Assembly (NCBI RefSeq): GCF_030381805.1
Contig: NZ_JAUDRH010000006.1
Coordinates: 310,001 to 374,000 of the forward strand
DNA: 64,000 bases
Reading direction: 5' to 3'
Source: Chlorogloeopsis sp. ULAP01
GTDB lineage: Bacteria > Cyanobacteriota > Cyanobacteriia > Cyanobacteriales > Nostocaceae
Below the pieces are notes generated by a model, which did no database searches, was not told the origin of the DNA, and worked only from the letters and a program-made list of their open reading frames with translations. Shown here piece by piece: positions 43,525 through 50,701 of the stretch; position 1 is the stretch's first letter; every line of letters starts with the position of its first letter. A program made the position numbers and the translations under genes.

Positions 43525-43773
43525 TCAAGCTTCTTCCTTGTGAGTTGCCTCTAATTGCTTGGGTTCTAGTTCAGCAGTAGTCTTTACAGCTTCTTCGATT
43601 TGAGCTGCTTCTTTTTGGAATTCGTTTTGAAATTCCCTAGAAGCTTCTTGAAAACCGCGAATCGCTTTTCCCATGCTACGACCTATTTCTGGCAACTTTT
43701 TGGGGCCGAAGATTAACAGTGCCACAACCATAATTAAAGCCATTTCCGGCAGACCGATACCAAATACATTCAT
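43525..43773 (-). CDS. tatA: Sec-independent protein translocase TatA
   Basis: An 82-residue protein with a short N-terminal membrane helix (LPEMALIMVVALLIFGPKKL) containing the FGPKKLPEIGRSMGKAI signature of TatA/TatB, followed by an amphipathic helix and an acidic tail. It forms the pore component of the twin-arginine export system in thylakoid or plasma membrane. TatC is not in the window. Confidence 0.93.
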   Translation of the reverse strand: MNVFGIGLPEMALIMVVALLIFGPKKLPEIGRSMGKAIRGFQEASREFQNEFQKEAAQIEEAVKTTAELEPKQLEATHKEEA

Positions 43774-43970
43774 GTTTTTATCCTGTCAACTAAAAAATTG
43801 TTGTATAAACCCACAAATTTAGTTTAGACATAGTTAGTGGTTAGTAGATAGTGGGTAGGGGCTAGTTTATTGAGATGTTTTGTTATTCTATAGAGATTAT
43901 TGTTAAAACCCGCAAGGGCGCGCTGCCTCCCGTACAGTAGACAAACCAACTACCAACTCTGCCGACTTAA

Positions 43971-43995
43971 CAAAAAAAACCCGGTCGAGCCGGGT
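43971..43995 (-). terminator. Rho-independent terminator of psbH
   Basis: On the minus strand, stem acccgg / ccgggt with a five-base loop is followed by eight T residues. It is 40 bases past the psbH stop. Confidence 0.85.
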
Positions 43996-44035
43996 GGAGG
44001 AGCTTTTTATGCAAGCTTTTGAACTTTTGTATTCG

Positions 44036-44239
44036 TTATCGCCCTAAACTCCGCCAATCTACGTTAACGTCTTGAATTGCTATTGACTTGTTATAGAGTT
44101 GGAGAATAATCAGCAAAAACACAAAAAACAGCCCCATAAAAACAGCCATCAGGGGGGTAGTACCCCAACCTGGAGCAACTTTACCGTATTCAGAGTTAAG
44201 TGGTCTAAGGATATCTCCCAACCGCGTCCGTTGTGCCAT
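44036..44239 (-). CDS. psbH: Photosystem II protein H
   Basis: A 67-residue single-helix PSII subunit: TRLGDILRPLNSEYGKVAPG, WGTTPLMAVFMGLFFVFLLI and the C-terminal NVDWRSLGR. PsbH sits next to CP47 and affects plastoquinone exchange at QB. It is divergent from psbN across an 87-base spacer, the usual cyanobacterial arrangement, and has its own terminator. Confidence 0.97.
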   Translation of the reverse strand: MAQRTRLGDILRPLNSEYGKVAPGWGTTPLMAVFMGLFFVFLLIILQLYNKSIAIQDVNVDWRSLGR

Positions 44240-44326
44240 ATTTCACCTTTAAGATTACTTGCCAAAGCATTTTTTAATCTTCTGTAATATTCTATAAGAA
44301 TAGCACTCATAATCTATCTTTAAGTT

Positions 44327-44458
44327 ATGGAACCCGCAACAGTTCTTAGCATTTCTGTTGGCGCAATTGTAATTGTGATTACGGCGCTGTCTATTTACAC
44401 TGCTTTTGGCCCTCCTGCCAAAGAATTAAGTGACCCATTTGAGGATCATGAAGATTAA
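44327..44458 (+). CDS. psbN: PsbN, photosystem II assembly factor
   Basis: A 43-residue protein starting MEPATVLSISVGAIVIVITA and ending with LSIYTAFGPPAKELSDPFED and HED. PsbN is a bitopic thylakoid protein needed for PSII repair/assembly, not a core subunit. It is divergent from psbH. Confidence 0.96.
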   Translation: MEPATVLSISVGAIVIVITALSIYTAFGPPAKELSDPFEDHED

Positions 44459-45154
44459 GCAAGCCTGCTTGCCAAGCTTCTATTTTTCAGTTCATCTTAA
44501 ATAACCCTGCCCATAAGCTGTCTGGGTGGGGTGATTATTTGGGCTGGGGCGATCGCTTACTTACTCCAATGGGTATAAATTATAGATGTGGTAATACATC
44601 ACTCTGACTTCATAGCTTTTTCGCATTCAATAAAAGATAATTTTTATCTCTGGATCTAAAGATTTTTGCGACATAATCAATTGAGCTAACGAAGATTATC
44701 TAAGTAAGAATTAGCAAAACTTGGATTTGAATTTATTACTAACGGATGATTTTTTGTTATTAATTTGTTATCTAAGCTTATATTTTTTGAAATACATATA
44801 GTAGGGTGTGTTAGCGAAACGTAACGCATCTTCCAAGCACTTTTTTGTATTATTTACATTTTTTCAAAAATTCAGTCTGATTACTATATATAAATCAGAT
44901 AAATCAGAAGATTTCAAATTGTATTGAAGATAACAAAGCTGATTTAATTAAAACTTTCATTTTTATTCCTTTAGTCAGAAGGATGTGCAATTATTCGTAA
45001 TTAATCTTATGAATGTACTCTAAATTGAACTCCTTCCCTAATGTTGAAAGTTGAATTTACAGTACAAAATCAAGATATTTTTGGATGATTTACATACAAC
45101 AGTGTGTGATCGTAAAAAATTCAGTGTAATCCATACAAGCATTTGAGAAATAAG
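44459..45154. other. AT-rich spacer between psbN and psaJ-like gene
   Basis: About 700 bases with no gene seen. A dispersed repeat, gtagggtgtgttagcgaaac, lies at 44802-44821. The rest is AT-rich and probably holds the promoter and leader of the psaJ-like gene. No riboswitch was recognised. Confidence 0.45.
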
Positions 45155-45307
45155 ATGGTTCAGAAACCAACACAGCAACAAGGCTATTTCCTTAGATACC
45201 TTTCCCTTGCGCCTGTACTTGCCGTCCTTGCGGTAGTAATTGCCTTTTCAACTTGGGCTATATTTAACTTTGTCTTCCCGGATTTACTATTTCATCCGAT
45301 GCCATAA
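45155..45307 (+). CDS. psaJ: PsaJ-like photosystem I subunit IX, divergent copy
   Basis: A 50-residue single-helix protein: GYFLRYLSLAPVLAVLAVVI followed by AFSTWAIFNFVFPDLLFHPM. Both ends fit PsaJ (YLS-APVLA at the start; FPDLLFHP at the end). The middle lacks the usual TIWLTITAG-LIE-NRF pattern, including the Glu and Asn-Arg that precede FFPD. psaF is not adjacent, although canonical psaJ usually follows psaF. It is probably a divergent paralogue. Confidence 0.75.
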   Translation: MVQKPTQQQGYFLRYLSLAPVLAVLAVVIAFSTWAIFNFVFPDLLFHPMP

Positions 45308-45592
45308 AAGCTTTCTCTCAAACTCAATCATCCATTTTTCATTCATCAACTAATAGTCCACTATATTAATGTAGCTAACTAGTAAATCCTCGACTTCTAC
45401 CCTTTGGGAAGCTACCCGCTCTCCGAGAAGCCGTACCTACCCTACCCTGCGGGAAGGGCTACTCTGCGAGAAGCCGCTTTGCGTCTACGCCCAACGCTGA
45501 ACGGAAGTCGCTAGCTAACGCAACGCCTGACGGCGAACGCGCCTACCGCGTCTACCGGGCGTCTACAATAAGTCGGGGATTTAAGCACGGGA
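45308..45592. repeat. Complex dispersed repeat cluster
   Basis: Several gggaag/ctacc/gagaagccg units at 45395-45495, including gagaagccgctttgcgtctacgc, are followed by an inverted copy of the 6902-6936 element at about 45503-45537. The cluster ends with gcgcctaccgcgtctaccgg. No coding potential. Confidence 0.75.
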
Positions 45593-48500
45593 TTAAGAAT
45601 TTACAGAATTACTAACCTTCAGTTTAAAACTAGCTATTTTCCACGGATTAATAGTGACTTTTTGGGCAACAGATACAGATCCAGAAGTAGATAAGGAACA
45701 CTCCAATAAATCTACTGAATCTTCTAAACTTAATCCCAAATTATTCTGCAAAAATAACTCCGCAGTCTCTCCATGACATTCATAACATCGAATAATCCAA
45801 TCCTGTTCATTGTCTTCCCCTTGTTTCAACGCCATTAAAATTAAATTGTCAGCAGATAAGTCTAGAAAATTTATTCCGCTTGCAGGAAGTTGTTCCGCCG
45901 ACGATAAGGATTCAAATTGGGAGTTGTGTGGATTTACCAGGACTTGCAAAGGAATATTGAATTCATAGCCACGTCGTACCGTCTGGGCTGATTTCCAGTT
46001 ACCAGCGTGAGGATACAAAGCATAGGTAAATTCATGCAATCCTTGATCTGCTTGTGGATCTGGCCAGTTGGGGCTGCGTAATAAGGTTAGACGTAGTTGA
46101 TTTGGTTGGCTATCATAACCGTATTTACAATCATTGAGCAAACTAACGCCATAAATACTCCCCTCGTGGTTCGTACTCAAGTCTGCCCAGCGCAAAGCAG
46201 GTACTTCCCATTTTGCTTGTTCTGCCTTTGTTTGGGGTTTAGTAGGGCGGTTAATTGCTCCACAGGGAATCTCATATGTAGCAAAATCTGCCTCAAGATT
46301 TAGAGGAAAAGCTGCCTTAACGAGTACCTGACGTTCTTGCCAGTCAACTTTGGTAGCAATTCTTAGTATCGGTGAGGCTGCTTGCAGGATGTAATCACAG
46401 CAAAACTCCGAGTTGCCAAATTGCTGCACCACACGCAAGCAGCTTTGCACTGGCCCGTTTTCTAGCCATTGAATAGATTTGAGGTGAGTTGATGGTAGAG
46501 GATGCTGGGCGTAATTAGGATCAATATTCCATGCATCCCAATATTGACCACTGTCTTGAAAAGTTTGTAATTGATTTCCACCTGCTTGGTTGAGAACTTC
46601 CTTATTATTAATCTTGTCAAAAACGCTAGATAAATTACCAGTTTGCTCGTCAATGATTACCCGTAAAAATTCATTTTCTAGAGTCAAATTTTTTGGCGGA
46701 AATTGTTCTTGCTTTTGCAAACTCAAATTGATATCTTCATAATGGGCGTTACTATTGCCTTTTTTAGACTGAGAACCACATAGCCAAAAAAGACGATAAC
46801 CGACAGGTGGAATATCACTTGCCACAAATATTAGTGCTGCTTCACTCAACTGAGAAACAACTTCTTGCCCGGTAGTATCGTATATATGCCAGTCTTGCTC
46901 TAGTGGAGCGTTTGATGGTAAAGAAACAGAAACAACTTCACACCGCTGCCAATTTAAGGAATTGAACACTATTACAGGCAGACAACCAGATAGCGGTGGA
47001 TCTGGGAAGCGAATTTGAGATGCGATCGCACCCAGAGAGCCTTGCAATATCTCAGTTCCAACTTTTTCTACATCCTGCCACTCTGGTAAAGCATCTTCGT
47101 AAACTTCAGTAATCGAAGAGCCAGGCAGAATATCGTGAAATTGGTTAAATAATAGCTTCTTCCATACCGCTTCCAGTTCAGCTTTGGGATAAGTTGCCCC
47201 ACAGCGAATGCTTGCGATCGCAGCAAACAGTTCCGCTTGGTAAAGCAAACTTTCACAGTGACGATTCCAGCGTTTTTGATCCGCGTGGGTAGTATAGCAG
47301 CCGCGATGAAATTCAAGATAGAGTTCATCGTCCCACGTCGCGAGTGGGGAGGATGGGGTGATATTTAATTCTTGAGTATTTTTTGTTGACTGTAACTGCT
47401 TTAAATATTTCTCAACAGTCGTGAATTCCAGCCTTGGGAAAAAAGAAGATTTCTGCCAACGACGAGCAATTTCTAACATATCACGGGTGGGGCCGCCGCC
47501 ATGATCACCAACACCAGGAAGCCAAAGCGAATCAGCAAAACCAGTTTGATTTTGCCATTCAAGAGCGTGTTCAGCCATTTTCACAGGTTCTATACCTTCA
47601 CCAATGGGTGCAGACATAAAACTGAAGATTTCACTGCCATCCGGAGAACGCCACCAAAAAGCACCATGAGGAAACTTAGTCGTATCATTCCAACGCAGCT
47701 TTTGAGTGACAAAATACTTAATTCCCGCCTGTTGTAAAAACTGCGGTAACGTTGCACAAAAACCAAAACTATCCGGAACCCACTCCACAGCTGAAAGCTT
47801 GCCAAACTTTTCTAGCACATAGCGTTGCCCGTACAGCAACTGCCGGACAATCGACTCACCAGAAATCAAATTCAAATCCGGTTCTACCCAAAAACCGCCA
47901 ACAACTTCCCAAGATCCATCTGCCACCTTTGCTTGAATTTTTCTAAACAAATCCGGACGATTTTTCTCAACCCAAGCATACAAAGCTGGAGTTGAATGGC
48001 AGAAAACTAACTCCGAAAAATCTTGCTGAAGTTTGAGAACCGACTCAAAAGTATTTTGTGCCGCCCTCCAAGTTTCACTCACCCGCCACAGCCAAGCCAT
48101 ATCCAAATGAGCATGACCCACCAGATAAATTTTAGAATCTAGACTTGGGATTTTAAATTTACTTAAACTTTCTCGCAAAAAAAATAGCTCTTTTTCTAAC
48201 TCTCCTTTCTCCTCCTCCGTGTTCTCTGCGCCTCTGCGGTTCATTACCTCTTCCACCACCGCCGCCAAATCATCCAACTTCCCAGGTGCAAAACTTTCCA
48301 AATAACGCTGCATCACAGCCAACTCATCAGCCACAAAACCAGGATCAAGACGACTCTCATCAGTTGATTCATAAACCAAAAGCGATCGCACCAAAGCCCC
48401 ATCGCAATGTCCTGGACTTACCAAACGCAAAGCCACAAAAAATTCTTCTCCTGGCGTTACTGCCGAAGAGAGTAATACCCGTGGGCAAAAATCAAACAAA

Positions 48501-48853
48501 TCTCCCTCGGCTGCCAAAACTCCATTCACATAAACTTCAGCAGAATTTGCCCACCAAACTAACGCCAATCGCAAAGACAAACCCCCAAGTAAATAACCTT
48601 GTATATCTTGGGGAATCACAAACTTTTGAGCTAACCACAAAACTTCTTGCCCGGTAGCCCAAGCGATATGTCCTTTACCGTTTAGCTCGACAGGTGTCCA
48701 ACCAGACAAAGAGGCTGAAGTTACCTCAGCAATAGTCAAATCACCTGCAAAATAATGCCAATTTAGTAGTATATTCTCTTGACAAAAAGAGCGTAATTTC
48801 TCAACTTCTGCCAAGATTAATTGCGTACTGGATTGCGACACGGGAAAGACCAT
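45593..48853 (-). CDS. Alpha-mannosidase, glycoside hydrolase family 38
   Basis: A 1086-residue enzyme. The N-terminal beta domain runs to about 200. The GH38 catalytic domain has VGHAHLDMAWLWRVSETWRA (zinc-binding HxH-D), EPDLNLISGESIVRQLLYGQ, PDSFGFCATLPQFLQQAGI and GDHGGGPTRDML. A central three-helix region and C-terminal beta-sandwich domains (about 640-1080) follow. It cleaves alpha-mannosides, perhaps of glycans or glycosylglycerol-like solutes. There is no signal peptide, so it is cytoplasmic. Residues about 205-225 (NRRGAENTEEEKGELEKE) are an in-frame repeat insertion before the catalytic domain. Confidence 0.93.
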   Translation of the reverse strand: MVFPVSQSSTQLILAEVEKLRSFCQENILLNWHYFAGDLTIAEVTSASLSGWTPVELNGKGHIAWATGQEVLWLAQKFVIPQDIQGYLLGGLSLRLALVWWANSAEVYVNGVLAAEGDLFDFCPRVLLSSAVTPGEEFFVALRLVSPGHCDGALVRSLLVYESTDESRLDPGFVADELAVMQRYLESFAPGKLDDLAAVVEEVMNRRGAENTEEEKGELEKELFFLRESLSKFKIPSLDSKIYLVGHAHLDMAWLWRVSETWRAAQNTFESVLKLQQDFSELVFCHSTPALYAWVEKNRPDLFRKIQAKVADGSWEVVGGFWVEPDLNLISGESIVRQLLYGQRYVLEKFGKLSAVEWVPDSFGFCATLPQFLQQAGIKYFVTQKLRWNDTTKFPHGAFWWRSPDGSEIFSFMSAPIGEGIEPVKMAEHALEWQNQTGFADSLWLPGVGDHGGGPTRDMLEIARRWQKSSFFPRLEFTTVEKYLKQLQSTKNTQELNITPSSPLATWDDELYLEFHRGCYTTHADQKRWNRHCESLLYQAELFAAIASIRCGATYPKAELEAVWKKLLFNQFHDILPGSSITEVYEDALPEWQDVEKVGTEILQGSLGAIASQIRFPDPPLSGCLPVIVFNSLNWQRCEVVSVSLPSNAPLEQDWHIYDTTGQEVVSQLSEAALIFVASDIPPVGYRLFWLCGSQSKKGNSNAHYEDINLSLQKQEQFPPKNLTLENEFLRVIIDEQTGNLSSVFDKINNKEVLNQAGGNQLQTFQDSGQYWDAWNIDPNYAQHPLPSTHLKSIQWLENGPVQSCLRVVQQFGNSEFCCDYILQAASPILRIATKVDWQERQVLVKAAFPLNLEADFATYEIPCGAINRPTKPQTKAEQAKWEVPALRWADLSTNHEGSIYGVSLLNDCKYGYDSQPNQLRLTLLRSPNWPDPQADQGLHEFTYALYPHAGNWKSAQTVRRGYEFNIPLQVLVNPHNSQFESLSSAEQLPASGINFLDLSADNLILMALKQGEDNEQDWIIRCYECHGETAELFLQNNLGLSLEDSVDLLECSLSTSGSVSVAQKVTINPWKIASFKLKVSNSVNS
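48185..48250. repeat. In-frame repeat inside alpha-mannosidase gene
   Basis: It contains ctccgtgttctctgcgcctc and tgcggttcatta, complementary to the gaaccgcagag-type cyanobacterial repeat also found at 29590-29625. It encodes a Glu/Lys-rich linker. Confidence 0.65.
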
Positions 48854-49051
48854 ATTTCCGCTATGATGGGGACACTACAAAGCTATGTTGGCATCAAAAA
48901 ACGTATTTTTCGTGATAATTGTTAGTGGATAGTCATTAGTCATTGGTTATTGGTAAAACTTAACCACTAACTACTAACTACTAACAAACACAATCACATT
49001 GTTTGGTGGGAATCAAATAATTCACAAACATCTCAACAAAAATTCACTACC

Positions 49052-50701
49052 ATGCCTCCTGCTTCCTCTGGACGTTATCAAAGCAGACTTTTTAACTTTG
49101 TCCACCAACAATCGCGGCGCTGGGGCGAAGGATTGGGACGTACTTTCCGCAATCTGCAAGTTGCTGCCACTTTGTCCCTAGAGGCACTGATGTACCCCTT
49201 CTTCCAGCTAATTCAAAAAGCTGTTGAATCAGCTGGTAAACAACTCGATGGGAGACAAGAACAAAGCAAGCCACAACTAGAAGCACATGATACCGATTCC
49301 CAACCCGAAACTCCCCTAGTAGCTGATACCCCTATTTTGCAAGTGCTGCGGGTAATAGAGTATCTGCACGCAAAGGAAGTAAGGAGGTGGCGACGCGAGG
49401 AGGTGGCGATACGGGGAGGTGGCGACGCGGGGAGATGGGGAAGAATTATCCCCCACTCCTCCACTCCTTCACTCCTCCACTCTCCTACTCTTTGCCAAAT
49501 TCAGGGGATAGCTTCACAGTTATCGAATCACCAGTTGGTACTTGTTACTCGTCACAATGAAATTTTGGATATTTTGACGCCCAAGCAGCAGGAATTCTTG
49601 GAAGAGCGAATCATGACAGAGATTGCTAATTATTGGCGTCGGTGGCGCTTCATAACAGCAAAAAAAGAAACAAATATTTTAAGTGAAATTAATTATTTAT
49701 TAAATAAGTTAAGTTCTAGTAAAACTGACAAAACTCTTCCTTTGCTACCTTCTAGTTTTACAGAAAATAATATCGATTACTCATATATTTTTCATCTGGA
49801 GCGATCGCTAACATTATTAGACGCTACCGTTGCCAAATTGGAATCAAATGCTTTAATACCGATTTCTCGCGCTAGTTCAGAACTGCTCCAAGTTATCCAC
49901 ACTCAATTATATATATTTATTTACGGTCAAGAGCAGTTCCCTGCTAGCAGTCAAACAACAGTTGCTGCCGATGATTTAAACAATCAAACACCCAAAATTC
50001 AAGCTTTGATTTGGGCAGCACTAAATTTCTTTTTTGGAGAACGCAAGAGCAAAAAACTAGAGCCGAACACGTTGAGAAATCAAGCTTCGGCTGTTCTGCC
50101 AATTACTCCTGGGATGAAACCACAAAAATTAACAAGACTCCCACAAAGTTTTCATCCCCAAACTTTGCCTCCAGGTTCTCAGATACCCAATACTTACTTA
50201 ATAGATCCTTGGCTAAACGAGAGCGATTTATTTGGTGAAATTCAAGAGACTAGCAAACCTATAAACAATCAGTTAGTTGAATCTTCCCCAAACAATAATG
50301 CTGCTCTCCTCCCTAGCCAGAAACTAAATTACCCGTTTAAAAAGCTGATTTATCGTTTTAAAGCGATCGCACTACCACGACAAAAATCAAAAGCTTCTCA
50401 AAAATTAGTACAACTTCAAAAATCAGTCTTTAAATTCACTACCACTCGAAAAACATCTACAGAAGTTGTCACTGCAACCCAAACAGCATCCACTACTTTT
50501 GGGCTAGTAAAAGATGGTACTCCAACTACTCAAATCGAAGCAAAGCCTGATTGGATTGAAATCAAAGCCAAATTAATTGGCTATGAAAAGCATCCGCTAG
50601 AACTGATTCTGGAATGGTTGGATCAGGCTATGCTGTGGATAGAAAGATTGTTTATCAACATTTTTTACTTTTTGCAAGGATTTTTCCGAATTAAAAATTA
50701 A
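49052..50701 (+). CDS. Large protein of unknown function
   Basis: A 549-residue protein without a signal peptide. The N-terminal 100 residues are amphipathic (FNFVHQQSRRWGEGLGRTFR, LSLEALMYPFFQLIQKAVES). The middle has several helices (QQEFLEERIMTEIANYWRRW, LDATVAKLESNALIPISRAS, IQALIWAALNFFFGE). A long polar linker follows, and the C-terminus ends in a hydrophobic helix pair (LELILEWLDQAMLWIERLFI, then FYFLQGFFR). No known domain was recognised. Residues 111-147 are an in-frame low-complexity insertion. It ends with a four-base overlap onto the convergent DUF3769 gene. A membrane-associated role is a guess. Confidence 0.75.
   Translation: MPPASSGRYQSRLFNFVHQQSRRWGEGLGRTFRNLQVAATLSLEALMYPFFQLIQKAVESAGKQLDGRQEQSKPQLEAHDTDSQPETPLVADTPILQVLRVIEYLHAKEVRRWRREEVAIRGGGDAGRWGRIIPHSSTPSLLHSPTLCQIQGIASQLSNHQLVLVTRHNEILDILTPKQQEFLEERIMTEIANYWRRWRFITAKKETNILSEINYLLNKLSSSKTDKTLPLLPSSFTENNIDYSYIFHLERSLTLLDATVAKLESNALIPISRASSELLQVIHTQLYIFIYGQEQFPASSQTTVAADDLNNQTPKIQALIWAALNFFFGERKSKKLEPNTLRNQASAVLPITPGMKPQKLTRLPQSFHPQTLPPGSQIPNTYLIDPWLNESDLFGEIQETSKPINNQLVESSPNNNAALLPSQKLNYPFKKLIYRFKAIALPRQKSKASQKLVQLQKSVFKFTTTRKTSTEVVTATQTASTTFGLVKDGTPTTQIEAKPDWIEIKAKLIGYEKHPLELILEWLDQAMLWIERLFINIFYFLQGFFRIKN
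49382..49492. repeat. In-frame repeat inside unknown-protein gene
   Basis: Tandem ggaggtggcgacgcg-like units (about 49385-49440), then cccactcctccactcc and similar. It encodes RRWRREEVAIRGGGDAGRWG and a Ser/His/Pro-rich stretch. It resembles the purine/pyrimidine-rich spacer repeats. Confidence 0.65.

Noticed and set aside
44459..45154. Riboswitch or tRNA in the psbN-psaJ spacer
   Set aside because: No cloverleaf, conserved riboswitch core or strong terminator could be found by eye.
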